A stretch of 64,000 nt of DNA from Demequina sp. NBRC 110057 (GCF_002090175.1 NZ_BBRN01000003.1:124001-188000), one strand, 5' to 3'; counted from the stretch's first letter, positions 28,645 through 37,883 are shown. The notes: a model not told the origin generated them from the sequence alone. Program-made: numbers and translations.

Positions 28645-29538
28645 TTAGGGGATGGGGACGCCTGCGGCGCGCAGCGCGGACGCGAGCGAGGTGTACTCCT
28701 CGTCGTCGAGCGGCAGCAGCGGCAGGCGCATGTGGCGCCCCGGGATGACGCCGAGCAGCTGCATCGCAGCCTTGGCGTTCGCGGCCCCGGGGCCGGAAAA
28801 GATGGCGTCGTGCACGGGGAGCAGCTCCTCGTGGAGACGATCGGCGGTTGCGGTGTCGCCGGCGTCGTGCGCGGCGATCATCGCGGCAATACGCTCGCCC
28901 GCGGCGTGCGCGCTGACGGAGACGACTCCCGCGGCTCCCGCGCGGAGAAACTCGAGGGTCAGCGGGTCGTCGCCCGAGTACCAGGCGAGGCCCGTGCGAG
29001 CGATCCTGTCCTTCGCGGCCGCCACGTCGCCGGCGGCGTCCTTGTTGGCCACGATCGTCTCGATCTGAGCCAGGGAGTCGAACGACTCATCGCTCAGCGC
29101 GACGCCCGTGCGTCCGGGAATGTCGTACAACATCACCGGCAGTTCCGTCGCGCCGGCGATGGCCGACAGGTGCGCGACGATGCCCTTCTGCGAGGGCTTC
29201 GAGTAGTAAGGCACGAGCGCGAGGACGCCGTCGACGCCGGCCTCAGCGGCCTGCTCGGCCATCATGACCGCGTGAGCGGTGTCGTTCGAACCCGCGCCAG
29301 CGATGAGGGTGGCACGGTCACCCACGGCCTCGACGAGAGCGGCCGTCAGCTCGGCCTTCTCGGGGGCGTGAGTGGTGGGCGCCTCGCCCGTGGTTCCGGA
29401 GATCACGAGGCCGTCCGACCCGTGGTCCACCAGGTACTTCGCGACGTTCACCGCGCCATCGATGTCGAGGGTTCCATCGGCGTGCATGGGCGTCACCATG
29501 GCGGTGAGCACCGTCCCGAACGGGCGCTGGGCAGTCAT
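28645..29538 (-). CDS. dapA: 4-hydroxy-tetrahydrodipicolinate synthase
   Basis: 297 aa TIM-barrel enzyme condensing pyruvate with aspartate semialdehyde at the entry to the DAP/lysine branch. The Schiff-base lysine is Lys166 (VANKDAAG) and the catalytic tyrosine Tyr138 (MLYDIPGRTG); the GTTGE motif is at about 48-52. ATG 29538 is preferred over a TTG three codons upstream. Likely co-transcribed with rnj. Confidence 0.96.
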   Translation of the reverse strand: MTAQRPFGTVLTAMVTPMHADGTLDIDGAVNVAKYLVDHGSDGLVISGTTGEAPTTHAPEKAELTAALVEAVGDRATLIAGAGSNDTAHAVMMAEQAAEAGVDGVLALVPYYSKPSQKGIVAHLSAIAGATELPVMLYDIPGRTGVALSDESFDSLAQIETIVANKDAAGDVAAAKDRIARTGLAWYSGDDPLTLEFLRAGAAGVVSVSAHAAGERIAAMIAAHDAGDTATADRLHEELLPVHDAIFSGPGAANAKAAMQLLGVIPGRHMRLPLLPLDDEEYTSLASALRAAGVPIP

Positions 29539-29591
29539 GGGCCCCAACCTATCGTGTCCGGCGCCCGTGGACGGCCGATGCAGGGGGCCGC

Positions 29592-29933
29592 TCAGCGCTC
29601 GCCGCGGGTGGCGACGGTGAGCAGCAGGGCGCAGTCGGTGACCGCCTCGACGCCGTGGCGGGCGGGCGGGATGACCAGTAGGTCGCCGGCGCCGAGGGCC
29701 ATCTGCCCCTCCCCCACGGTGAACGTGATCTCGCCCCTCAGCACCTGCAGCGTCGCCTCGCCCGGGCTGTCGTGTTCATGAAGCGCGTTCCCGCCGGCGA
29801 TCGCGATGAGGGTCTGGCGCAGGTCCTCGTGGTGGTCGCCCTTGAGCGTCACCGAGTGGCGGCCGCTGGAGGCCTCATACGCCAAGGCCAACTGCTCGTC
29901 GACGAGCGTCTCGAGGTCAACCACCTTGAACAT
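29592..29933 (-). CDS. Small cupin-domain protein
   Basis: 113 aa, a single cupin barrel: HEHDSPGEATLQVLRGE (motif 1) and GDLLVIPPARHGVEA (motif 2), with His and Glu residues that could hold one metal ion. The ATG at 29933 has a GAGGGAG ribosome site. It is divergent from thyA. Such lone cupins can be sensors, dioxygenases or isomerases; no substrate can be assigned. Confidence 0.82.
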   Translation of the reverse strand: MFKVVDLETLVDEQLALAYEASSGRHSVTLKGDHHEDLRQTLIAIAGGNALHEHDSPGEATLQVLRGEITFTVGEGQMALGAGDLLVIPPARHGVEAVTDCALLLTVATRGER

Positions 29934-30038
29934 GTCCACTCTCCCTCGCGCCTCGGTGCCGTGCTGCCAGTCAACCGCACCCGGGCAAAGCCTGCGCGGT
30001 GAGCCGGCCCCACCATCGGCCCGGCGTACCCTGTCGCC

Positions 30039-30842
30039 ATGGCCGCCATCCCCACCCCGTACGAGGACCTGCTGCGCGACGTGCTCGCCACCGGCACCCG
30101 CAAGGACGACCGCACGGGAACGGGGACCCTGTCCGTGTTCGGGCGCCAGCTGCGCTACGACCTCTCGCAGGGCTTCCCGCTCATCACGACCAAGCGCGTG
30201 CACGTGAGGTCCGTGGTGGGCGAGCTGCTGTGGTTCCTGCGCGGCGACACCAACGTGCGCTGGCTTCAGGAGCGCGGCATCTCTATCTGGGACGAGTGGG
30301 CCGACGCCGACGGCGAGCTGGGCCCGGTCTACGGCTACCAGTGGCGGTCGTGGCCGGCGCCGGACGGCACGCATGTGGACCAGATCGCGCAGGTCATCGA
30401 GTCGATCAGGACCAACCCCGACTCCCGACGCCACCTCGTCTCCGCCTGGAATCCGGCGCTCGTGGACGAGATGGCGCTGCCCCCGTGCCACGCGATGTTC
30501 CAGTTCTACGTGGCCGACGGCAAGCTGTCGTGCCAGCTCTATCAGCGCTCCGCGGACCTGTTCCTTGGCGTGCCGTTCAACGTCGCGTCGTACGCGCTGC
30601 TGACCCACATGATCGCCGCGCAGACGGGGCTCGAGGTGGGCGACTTCGTGTGGACCGGCGGCGACTGCCATATCTACGGCAACCACCTCGAGCAGGTCGA
30701 GCTCCAGTTGAGTCGCGAGCCGTACCCCTACCCGACGCTGCGCCTTCCCGCGAAGGACTCGCTGTTCGACTACGACATCGACGACGTGGTGATCGAGGGC
30801 TACCAGCACCACCCCGGCATTAAGGCGCCGGTCGCCGTCTGA
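30039..30842 (+). CDS. thyA: Thymidylate synthase
   Basis: 267 aa, the usual length for ThyA. The catalytic cysteine is Cys150 in [12 protein letters not shown], and the folate- and dUMP-binding motifs DRTGTGT, PDSRR and [11 protein letters not shown] are intact. It makes dTMP from dUMP using methylene-tetrahydrofolate, releasing dihydrofolate. folA overlaps its stop by one base, so the enzyme that recycles dihydrofolate is co-translated. Confidence 0.98.
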   Translation: MAAIPTPYEDLLRDVLATGTRKDDRTGTGTLSVFGRQLRYDLSQGFPLITTKRVHVRSVVGELLWFLRGDTNVRWLQERGISIWDEWADADGELGPVYGYQWRSWPAPDGTHVDQIAQVIESIRTNPDSRRHLVSAWNPALVDEMALPPCHAMFQFYVADGKLSCQLYQRSADLFLGVPFNVASYALLTHMIAAQTGLEVGDFVWTGGDCHIYGNHLEQVELQLSREPYPYPTLRLPAKDSLFDYDIDDVVIEGYQHHPGIKAPVAV

Positions 30843-31351
30843 TGGCGATCACAGCGATCTGGGCGCAGGCCCGCGACGGCTCCGGCCGCCCCGTGATCGG
30901 CGCCGGCGGCGACATGCCCTGGCACCTTCCCGAGGACCTCAAGCGTTTCTCGTCGCTCACCCGCGGCGGCGCGGTGGTCATGGGTAGGCGCACGTGGGAG
31001 TCGTTTCCCGAGCGGTTCCGGCCGCTTCCCGGCCGCGTCAACGTTGTCGTCACCTCCGCCCCGTCACTGCCGGGGGCCGATGCTGTGGTGGGCTCGCTCG
31101 CGGCGGCCCTCGAGGCCGCGGCTCGCCTGACGCCGAACGGCGAGGTGTGGGTGATCGGCGGCGGCCGCGTCTACGGCGCGGCGCTCGAGGCGGTCGACCG
31201 GCTCGAGGTCACCGAGATCGACCTCGAGGTGGACGGCGACACGTTTGCCCCCGCGGTCGACCCTGCCGTGTGGGAGCAGGTCGAGGACTCGGGCTGGCGC
31301 GACTCCGCCACCGGGCCCCGCCACCGCTTCCTCACGTACGCGCGGCGCTGA
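30842..31351 (+). CDS. folA: Dihydrofolate reductase
   Basis: 169 aa. N-terminal AITAIWAQ, then MPWHLPEDLKRF with the catalytic acid at Asp32, VVMGRRTWES, and VWVIGGGRVY. It regenerates tetrahydrofolate with NADPH after the ThyA reaction. The start shares one base with the thyA stop (TGATG). The insertion after AWAQARDGSG lengthens the Met20 loop slightly compared with E. coli. Confidence 0.96.
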   Translation: MAITAIWAQARDGSGRPVIGAGGDMPWHLPEDLKRFSSLTRGGAVVMGRRTWESFPERFRPLPGRVNVVVTSAPSLPGADAVVGSLAAALEAAARLTPNGEVWVIGGGRVYGAALEAVDRLEVTEIDLEVDGDTFAPAVDPAVWEQVEDSGWRDSATGPRHRFLTYARR

Positions 31352-31359
31352 TCGCCGCC

Positions 31360-31941
31360 ATGACGGCACCCTTTCGCGTTCCCGTGCGCGTCGAGACCGA
31401 GCGCCTCGTCCTGCGGCACTGGGATCCCGATCGCGACGTCGATGACTACCACGCGCTCATCGTCGACAACGCCGACCGCCTGCGCCGGTGGATGCCCTGG
31501 GCGGCGCACGAGCCCCTGAGCCGCGCCGACCACGCCCAGTGGCTGGCCCAATGCGCTGCATGGGCCGAGCAGGGCGGCCGGACATTTCTCGCGATCACCG
31601 ACGCCGCGACCGGCCGCGTCATCGGCTCGGCCGGGCTGCACCCCACGAACTCGCCGCGCACGCGGGAGATCGGCTACTGGCTCGCGCACGGGAGCGTCGG
31701 GCGGGGCCTTGCCACCGAGGTCGTGGTCGCCCTGACCGAGGTCGCGTTGGGCTCCGCGCGGGCGAATCGCATCGAGATCCTCACACTTCCCGACAATGCT
31801 TCCGCGATCGCCGTGGCGCGGCGGGCGGGGTTCCACGACGAGGGCCTGACGCATGACACCCACGCGGGAGTGCCGATGGCGCTGTGGGCCGCCGGTCACA
31901 CCTGGAACGGCCCGTGCCGCGTCCGTAGGATCGCTCGATGA
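31360..31941 (+). CDS. GNAT acetyltransferase, RimJ-like (first of three in tandem)
   Basis: 193 aa. The opening RVETERLVLRHWDPDRD and the acetyl-CoA region IGYWLAHGSVGRGLATEVV are typical of RimJ/RimL-type N-acetyltransferases (GNAT type 3). It starts 9 bases after folA and its end overlaps the next GNAT gene by 4 bases. The substrate is unknown; candidates are protein N-termini, amino acids or small antibiotics. Confidence 0.88.
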   Translation: MTAPFRVPVRVETERLVLRHWDPDRDVDDYHALIVDNADRLRRWMPWAAHEPLSRADHAQWLAQCAAWAEQGGRTFLAITDAATGRVIGSAGLHPTNSPRTREIGYWLAHGSVGRGLATEVVVALTEVALGSARANRIEILTLPDNASAIAVARRAGFHDEGLTHDTHAGVPMALWAAGHTWNGPCRVRRIAR

Positions 31942-32468
31942 GTCCCGCCTGGCAGATCCCCCCGCGCCTCGAGACCGCGCGTCTCACGATCCGCGCCTAC
32001 GAGCCGTCGGACGCCGCCGCTCTCCATGCGCTCGTGCTCGCCAACGTGGGGCGCCTGCGCCCATTCATCCCGTGGGCGGCGCGGGAGCCTCTCACGCTCG
32101 ACGAGCGTCGTGCGCTGCTCGAGGACTACGCGAACAGCTTCGCAGCCGGAGAGAACTTTCGTTTCGCCATCCAGGAGCGCGCGAGCGGCGAGATGATCGG
32201 CGGCGTCAGCCTCCACACCCGGGTGGGGCCCGACGCGCTCGAGATCGGCTACTGGATCGGCGCGGAACACGAGGGCGGTGGCCTGGTGTCCGAGGCGGTG
32301 TCCGCGGTGTCACGTGAGGCGCTGGAGGCCGGGGCCGCGCGGGTCGAGATCTGGTGTACGCCCCAGAACAGTCGCTCCGCCGCGGTGGCCGCTCGGTGTG
32401 GTTTCACATTCGACGGCGAGCGCGTCCGAGACGGCCTCGCCTTGTCCGTGTGGATACTTGCCGCATGA
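31938..32468 (+). CDS. GNAT acetyltransferase, RimJ-like (second of three)
   Basis: 176 aa, paralogous to its two neighbours: RLETARLTIRAYEPSDA at the N-terminus, IPWAAREPLTLDERRALLE, then EIGYWIGAEHEGGGLVSEAV for acetyl-CoA binding. ATGA overlaps join it to the genes before and after, so all three are probably translated together. Substrate unknown. Confidence 0.88.
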   Translation: MSPAWQIPPRLETARLTIRAYEPSDAAALHALVLANVGRLRPFIPWAAREPLTLDERRALLEDYANSFAAGENFRFAIQERASGEMIGGVSLHTRVGPDALEIGYWIGAEHEGGGLVSEAVSAVSREALEAGAARVEIWCTPQNSRSAAVAARCGFTFDGERVRDGLALSVWILAA

Positions 32469-33064
32469 CTCCTCCTTGGCACGTCCCCTCCCGCATCGAG
32501 ACCGCTCGCCTGGTGCTGCGGCCGTACGTGGCGGCCGATGCCGAGCAACTCGTCGACGTCATCCCTCGCAACCTCGCCCACCTGAGCCCGTACATGGAGT
32601 GGACGCGGTTCGAGCCGCAGACAGTGGAGCAGCGCCGGGAGTGGATCGCCGGCGAGGCCGCCAAGACCGCGGCGGGGACCGAGTTCACCATGGGGATGTT
32701 TGACGCCGAGGGAGTGCTCGTCGGCGGCACGGGGTTCCATGTGCGGACGGACCCCGACGGACTCGAGATCGGGTATTGGATCGACGCCGCGCACGAGGGC
32801 ACGGGGCTCGCGACGGAGGCGGCCGCTGCCCTGACGATCGTCGCCCTCGAGGTGGCCGGCGCCGAGGTGGTGACCATCGGCCACGCGCCCACGAATGCCC
32901 GCAGCGCGGCGATCCCGCGCAGGCTCGGCTACACGCAGCGCGATCTTGGCGGCAAGGAGTGCTTCGACGCGGGCGAGATGGCTCCCGCCGTCGAGTGGGT
33001 GGCCGACGCCGCGACCCTCACCCGCGAGCCCCTCGCCTCCTGGCCGCGCCCGGCGGTGCGCTGA
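32465..33064 (+). CDS. GNAT acetyltransferase, RimJ-like (third of three)
   Basis: 199 aa. RIETARLVLRPYVAADAEQ opens the domain and EIGYWIDAAHEGTGLATEAA is the acetyl-CoA loop. A C-terminal extension of about 30 residues (EMAPAVEWVADAATLTREPL) distinguishes it from the other two. ATG 32465 overlaps the previous stop by 4 bases. Confidence 0.88.
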   Translation: MTPPWHVPSRIETARLVLRPYVAADAEQLVDVIPRNLAHLSPYMEWTRFEPQTVEQRREWIAGEAAKTAAGTEFTMGMFDAEGVLVGGTGFHVRTDPDGLEIGYWIDAAHEGTGLATEAAAALTIVALEVAGAEVVTIGHAPTNARSAAIPRRLGYTQRDLGGKECFDAGEMAPAVEWVADAATLTREPLASWPRPAVR

Positions 33065-33135
33065 CGGCACGCCGGCGCGCGACCCCGGGCGCTGGATGGC
33101 CCGCGGGCTGCGCGGCATCTGCCACACTGCCGGGC

Positions 33136-33819
33136 ATGCCCCGCCTCGACGCCGCCCGCCAGCAGGCCGTGTCGGTGTCGCTCGCGACCGGGGCGTACGG
33201 CCTCAGCTTCGGCGCCCTGTCGGTGGCCGCCGGCCTCGACGTGTGGCAGACCATGGCGCTCAGCCTGCTGGTCTTCTCGGGTGGATCCCAGTTCGCGTTC
33301 ATCGGCGTCATCGCGGGTGGCGGCTCCGGCGCGGCGGCCGTCGCGACGTCGACCCTGCTGGGCGTCCGCAACGGCTTCTACGGGATCGCGCTCGCGCCCT
33401 TCATGAGGCCGATGCGCCCACTCACCCGTGCCGCCGCCGCCCAGGTCACCATCGACGAGTCGACAGCCGTCGCCCTCGCCCAGCCTGCCGATGACGTCGC
33501 GGCCCGCCGCGTAGCCTTCTGGTGGACAGGCGTGGGGGTGTTCCTCGCCTGGAACGCGATCACACTCGTGGGTGCGCTGCTGGGATCCGCGATCGGCGAC
33601 CCCGCCGACTGGGGCCTCGACGCCGCCGCGGCCGCCGCGTTCCTCGGGCTGCTGTGGCCGCGACTGGCGAGCCGGCGCGCCCAGGCGGTGGCGGCGGCAT
33701 CGGCCGTGGTCGCGCTTGCCCTCACTCCCCTGCTGCCGGCCGGGCTTCCCATCCTCGCCGCGGCCGCCGTCGCGATCGCCGCCGGCTGGCGCGCGCCTGG
33801 CGAGGAGGTGCCCGAGTGA
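33136..33819 (+). CDS. azlC: AzlC-family branched-chain amino acid exporter subunit
   Basis: 227 aa integral membrane protein with about six hydrophobic helices. FSGGSQFAFIGVI and LLGVRNGFYGIALAPFM are family motifs, and the conserved TIDES sequence is present. With AzlD it forms an LIV-E exporter for branched-chain amino acids and analogues. Its stop overlaps the azlD start by two bases. The preceding 71 bases hold no clear regulator site. Confidence 0.92.
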   Translation: MPRLDAARQQAVSVSLATGAYGLSFGALSVAAGLDVWQTMALSLLVFSGGSQFAFIGVIAGGGSGAAAVATSTLLGVRNGFYGIALAPFMRPMRPLTRAAAAQVTIDESTAVALAQPADDVAARRVAFWWTGVGVFLAWNAITLVGALLGSAIGDPADWGLDAAAAAAFLGLLWPRLASRRAQAVAAASAVVALALTPLLPAGLPILAAAAVAIAAGWRAPGEEVPE

Positions 33820-34139
33820 GTCCCTACGCATGGACCTGGGTCGCCGTCGCCGCGGCGGCGGCGCTCGCCTTCCTCACGAAGTACGCGGGTCACGTGGTGC
33901 CCGAGGCGTGGCTAGAGAACCCTCGCGTGCACCGCGTCGCGGGATTCGTGACCGTGGGACTCTTGGCGGCCCTGTTTGCCACCCAGGCCCTCGCCTCCGG
34001 CTCCACGATCGTCGTCGACGCCCGCGTCGCCGCGGTCGCCGTCGCCGCGGTGCTGCTGTGGCGCCGCGCGCCCTTCATCGTGGTGGTCATCGCGGCGGCC
34101 GCCGTCGCCGCGGGGCTACGCCTGCTCGGCTGGGGATGA
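33816..34139 (+). CDS. azlD: AzlD-family exporter subunit
   Basis: 107 aa, three or four hydrophobic helices, GTG start at 33816 overlapping the azlC stop (GTGA). The KYAGHVVPEAWLENPRVHRV stretch matches the AzlD family. It partners AzlC in the inner membrane. No Lrp-type regulator gene is adjacent. Confidence 0.88.
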   Translation: MSPYAWTWVAVAAAAALAFLTKYAGHVVPEAWLENPRVHRVAGFVTVGLLAALFATQALASGSTIVVDARVAAVAVAAVLLWRRAPFIVVVIAAAAVAAGLRLLGWG

Positions 34140-34169
34140 CCGGCGCGCGGCGCGTCTAGGCTTGTCCCC

Positions 34170-34661
34170 ATGCCTACCGCCGATGTCTCCGCCCGCCCCG
34201 CCGTCCCCGGTGACGAGGAGGCGATCGCGGACATCCAGCTCGCGGCCTGGCGCACCACTCTGGGAGCCGATGCCGTGGCCGACCTCCCGCGCGACCAGAT
34301 CGTCGCGCAGTGGGGCTCGGCCATCGAGGCGCCGCCGTCGCGCGAGCACCGCATGTTCGTCGCGACCGACGGCCCCCACGTGGTGGGCTTCGCCGCTCTC
34401 GCGCAGGGCGAGATCATCGCGCTCGAGGTGGCGCCCGAGCACCGCCGCTACGGGCACGGCTCCCGTCTGCTCGCCGCGTGCGTCGACACGTTGCGCATCC
34501 TCGGCACCTCGCCCGTGCGCACCTGGGCCATCGAGGGCGACACCGTGCGGGAGGCCTTCCTCACGTCCGCGGGCTTTGCCGAGGGCGGCATCCGCCGCGG
34601 CATGGACGGCCCCGGCGGCGAGATGGCCGAGCTGATGTGGCGCGCCGAGATCGGCCAGTAA
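34170..34661 (+). CDS. GNAT acetyltransferase
   Basis: 163 aa, a different GNAT subtype from the tandem trio. IADIQLAAWRTT near the start, then IIALEVAPEHRRYGHGSRLLAA is the acetyl-CoA binding core (R-x2-G-x-G/S). The C-terminal half ends with a Gly-rich segment. Substrate unknown. It is convergent with the next gene, 4 bases apart. Confidence 0.85.
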   Translation: MPTADVSARPAVPGDEEAIADIQLAAWRTTLGADAVADLPRDQIVAQWGSAIEAPPSREHRMFVATDGPHVVGFAALAQGEIIALEVAPEHRRYGHGSRLLAACVDTLRILGTSPVRTWAIEGDTVREAFLTSAGFAEGGIRRGMDGPGGEMAELMWRAEIGQ

Positions 34662-34665
34662 CGCC

Positions 34666-35124
34666 CTAGCGGCTCTCGCGGTACAGCTGCGCAGCGTGGC
34701 GCAGCGATCGCCTCGCCATCGAGCGGTCGCGGTTGGCGTCGTACGCCCACGCGACGGTGAACCAGGCGCGCCAGTCCCCCGCGTTGAGTTCGGCCTGCGC
34801 CCGGGCGTTGTCGAAGATGGCCTGCGCGGCGTCCTCCGTCAGCTGGCCGTTGGGAAGCCGCTCGCCATCGTGCAGGGGCAGCCCGCCCTCGGCCTCCAGC
34901 TCGTCCGCCATGCGCTGCACCGTGGTGCCCAGTCGCCACTCGACGAGCACGTACCAGGCACCGATCGCCGGCAACACCAGCAGGGCGACCCCGAGCCCCT
35001 TGGCGGCCCAGGCATCGGCCCCGAGGAAGGCGAATGCGTACTGCGCGACGAACGCCAGGTACAGGCACAGCAGCACCGTCATCGCGGTGGCCGCGAGGAA
35101 CGCTGGGCGGCGGAAGATGCCCAT
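34666..35124 (-). CDS. Small two-helix membrane protein with TPR-like C-terminus
   Basis: 152 aa. Two membrane helices (about residues 10-33 and 42-65) precede a soluble helical region (EDAAQAIFDNARAQAELNAGDWRAW...) resembling one to two TPR repeats. The start follows the dapB stop with no gap, so the two are co-translated. M. tuberculosis has a comparable small membrane protein, Rv2772c, next to dapB. Function unknown. Confidence 0.75.
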   Translation of the reverse strand: MGIFRRPAFLAATAMTVLLCLYLAFVAQYAFAFLGADAWAAKGLGVALLVLPAIGAWYVLVEWRLGTTVQRMADELEAEGGLPLHDGERLPNGQLTEDAAQAIFDNARAQAELNAGDWRAWFTVAWAYDANRDRSMARRSLRHAAQLYRESR

Positions 35125-35868
35125 CTACAGGCTCATGTAGCCGTCGAGGCCCACCGTCAGGCCAGGGTGGCGGTCGATCTCGCGGATGCCGAGCAGGACG
35201 CCGGGCATGAAGGACGTCCTGTCGAACGAGTCGTGACGCAGCGTGAACTGCTCGCCGGGGTTACCCAGCAGCACCTCCTCGTGCGCGGTGAGGCCGCGCA
35301 AGCGCACAGCGTGGACACGGACGCCCTCGACAAGCGCGCCGCGGGCGCCGTCGGGGTCGTGCTGGGTCGCGTCCGGCGAGGGGCCGATGCCGGCGGCGGC
35401 CCGCGCCGCGGCGATGCCGGCCGCGGTGTGGTGCGCGGTTCCGGACGGGGCGTCGAGCTTGTCGGGGTGGTGCATCTCGACGACCTCGACCGACTCGAAG
35501 TAGGGAGCTGCTGCGGCAGCGAAGCGCATGGCCAGCACCGCGCCGAGTGCGAAGTTGGGGGCGATGAGCACGCCGATCTCGGGGCGCTCGCGCAGGTGTT
35601 CCTCGACGCGCGCGACGGCGTCCTGGGTCCAGCCGGACGTGCCGACCACGGCGTGGACGCCGGCGTCGATGAGGGCGTGGACGTTGGCCTCGGAGGCCTC
35701 GGGGACGGTGAAGTCCACGGCCACCGTGGCCTGGGCGCGGGCTGCCTCGACCACGTCGTCGGCCGCATCGAGACGGGCCACGACCTGCATGTCGTCCGCC
35801 CCCGTCACGGCCTCGACGACGGTGGAACCCATGCGCCCCGAGGCGCCCAGCACGGCGACATTGATCAT
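35125..35868 (-). CDS. dapB: 4-hydroxy-tetrahydrodipicolinate reductase
   Basis: 247 aa. N-terminal NAD(P) motif VLGASGRMGS, and the substrate-binding signature EMHHPDKLDAPSGTA in the middle. It reduces the DapA product in the DAP/lysine pathway. In mycobacteria dapB follows the M16 peptidase gene more closely; here an efflux operon sits between them. Confidence 0.96.
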   Translation of the reverse strand: MINVAVLGASGRMGSTVVEAVTGADDMQVVARLDAADDVVEAARAQATVAVDFTVPEASEANVHALIDAGVHAVVGTSGWTQDAVARVEEHLRERPEIGVLIAPNFALGAVLAMRFAAAAAPYFESVEVVEMHHPDKLDAPSGTAHHTAAGIAAARAAAGIGPSPDATQHDPDGARGALVEGVRVHAVRLRGLTAHEEVLLGNPGEQFTLRHDSFDRTSFMPGVLLGIREIDRHPGLTVGLDGYMSL

Positions 35869-35909
35869 GTCGACGAGCCTACCGGGCGCCCCGGGGCCTC
35901 ATGACGGGC

Positions 35910-37883
35910 CTAGCCGTTCATCGTGGGCGGCTGGAAGTCGCCTCCCCCGCCGCTCGGCGGCGTGAAGCCCTCGGGCATCTGAAACTCATCCGAGTCCTCC
36001 GACTCGGAGTCGAGGCCGCCCAGCAGGCCGCTCGACTCGGACTCCTCCTCGTCGGTCGTGAGCTCCTGGGTGAGGTCCGCGAGCGCCACGTCGGCGCCGC
36101 TGTCGAGGCCGGAGACGACCTCCGTGTACTCGGTGCCGATGGCGCCGGTCACGATGGGGGTCTCCGTGACCGCGCCGTCGTCGCCGACCACCTGAACGGT
36201 GGCGTCGCCGGCGGCGTCGCTGATCGCCGAGGTGGGCACGACCAGCACATCGGTCGAGGCCGCGACGGTGATGGTCATCCTCGTCGCGGCGCCGATGCGG
36301 ATGTCGATGCCGGGGTCGGGCACCGCCACCGCCACCGCATACGACTGCTGGTACGCGTTGCCCGAGTTGACGTTCGAGACGCTCGACACGGAGCCCTCCA
36401 CCACGTCGCCGGTGCTGGTCAGGGTCAGTTCGGCATCCTGGCCGACCTCAAGCAGCTGCGCCTCCGTGAGGGTCACCGACAGGTTGACCACATACGAGTT
36501 GTCGGCCACCAGCGTGATCACGGCGGCAGTGTCCCCGGCCGTCACGTCGTCACCCGCGGAGAAGCCCACGGCGACGATCTCGCCCGCGACCGGCGCGGTG
36601 AGCTCGGCGTACTCAAGCCGCTGCTGGGCGACGGCGAGGTCGGCCTCGGCCGCCGTGATCTCGGCCTTGTCCGCGAGGATGTCGGCCGCCGTCGGCACGG
36701 ACTCCTCGATGGCGGCGCCACCGGAGCCGGACATCGAGGAGTCCATCGACGCGTCGCCGCCTCCGTCACCCTCGCTGGGGGTCATGCCCTCCATGCCGGA
36801 GGCGTCTCCCTCGAGGGAATCGCCTCCCGCCTCGGGCTGCATGCCGTCCGATCCTGCCTCGGTGCCGTCACCCTGCGCGCCGGCGTCGCCACCGGGAGCC
36901 GTGGTGTCGCCGCCGGCGGCGTCGCCGTCGCCCGCGTCCGTGCCGGTGTCATCACCCTCATCGGTGCCGTCCGAGTCGCCGCTCGCGGCGGCATCCTCGA
37001 GGGCCTGCTGGTACGCCGCCACCGCGTCGTCCACTGCCGTGGCGAGGTCCATCAGCTCGGCCTGCGCAGCGATGGACTCCTGCGAGGCGGTGAGGGCCGC
37101 ATCGGTGGCATCCTGGCACGCGGTGAGCGCGTCCGTCAGGGTCGAGTCGGTGGTCTCGGTCTCGGTGCCGTCACCGGTGTCGGTGCCGTCGCCGCCGTCC
37201 GTCGTGTCGTCGCCGCTCGCCGAGGTGAAGTCGGCGCAGATGGTCTGGGCGTCCGCCGAGGCCTGGTCGGCCGCCTCGAGGGCAGCCTGGGCGATGTCGT
37301 ACTGGTCCAGGAGCGCCTGCTGCGCGTCGAGAAGCGCCTGGCGTGCCTCCTCCACGGCGTCGGTCGACGTCGCGTCGTCGGCGGCCTGGACGACAGTTCC
37401 CGCAGCGGTGGCCACCGCATAGGCGACAGTCATGACGGTGGCCGTGGACTCCTCGCCACCCGTCGAGGAGGAGACCTCCGACGCCGAGTCGGACGAGTCG
37501 TCGCTCTGCGCGTCGAGGTCGTCGGCCAGGGTCTCCTCCGCCTCGCTGAGCGCCTCCTTGGCCTCGGAGACGGCGTCCTCGAGGTCGGTAAGGTCGAGTG
37601 AGGCGAGCGTATCGCCGGCCTCGACGGAGTCCCCGACGACGACGTCGACGGTGTCCACGGTGCCGTCGACCTGGAAGCCAAGGTCGCTGCGGCTGGCCGA
37701 CTCGATGGCACCGGTCGTGGTCAGGGTCTGCGTCACGTCACCCTTCGACGCGGTCGCGGTGCGGTACGTCGCGGAGGACTGCGACGCACCGGTGAGCGTG
37801 ATGCCGCCCACCACCGCTACCACGGCGACGGGGACGACCGCGAGGCGCCAGCCCCAGCGGCGCCCTGTCGTGGTCTCGGTCAT
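35910..37883 (-). CDS. Second periplasmic-adaptor-type protein of the MacAB-like operon (HlyD/MacA family, expanded)
   Basis: 657 aa, much longer than a usual MacA (about 370-420). One N-terminal membrane segment (about residues 13-32), a lipoyl half (QVDGTVDTVDVVVGDSVEAGD), a long helical hairpin, then the second half (LTAPVAGEIVAVGFSAGDDV) and beta-barrel domains. About 90 residues of acidic Gly/Asp/Ser/Met-rich low complexity interrupt the second helix, and a Cys pair (TICADF, TACQDA) lies at the hairpin tip. It ends in an MPEGF...GGGGDFQPP tail. The start shares one base with the lipoprotein stop (TGATG). Confidence 0.85.
   Translation of the reverse strand: MTETTTGRRWGWRLAVVPVAVVAVVGGITLTGASQSSATYRTATASKGDVTQTLTTTGAIESASRSDLGFQVDGTVDTVDVVVGDSVEAGDTLASLDLTDLEDAVSEAKEALSEAEETLADDLDAQSDDSSDSASEVSSSTGGEESTATVMTVAYAVATAAGTVVQAADDATSTDAVEEARQALLDAQQALLDQYDIAQAALEAADQASADAQTICADFTSASGDDTTDGGDGTDTGDGTETETTDSTLTDALTACQDATDAALTASQESIAAQAELMDLATAVDDAVAAYQQALEDAAASGDSDGTDEGDDTGTDAGDGDAAGGDTTAPGGDAGAQGDGTEAGSDGMQPEAGGDSLEGDASGMEGMTPSEGDGGGDASMDSSMSGSGGAAIEESVPTAADILADKAEITAAEADLAVAQQRLEYAELTAPVAGEIVAVGFSAGDDVTAGDTAAVITLVADNSYVVNLSVTLTEAQLLEVGQDAELTLTSTGDVVEGSVSSVSNVNSGNAYQQSYAVAVAVPDPGIDIRIGAATRMTITVAASTDVLVVPTSAISDAAGDATVQVVGDDGAVTETPIVTGAIGTEYTEVVSGLDSGADVALADLTQELTTDEEESESSGLLGGLDSESEDSDEFQMPEGFTPPSGGGGDFQPPTMNG

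Noticed and set aside
36690..36980. Repetitive GC-rich stretch considered as a DNA repeat or CRISPR-like array
   Set aside because: It is in-frame acidic low-complexity coding sequence with no regular unit or spacer pattern.
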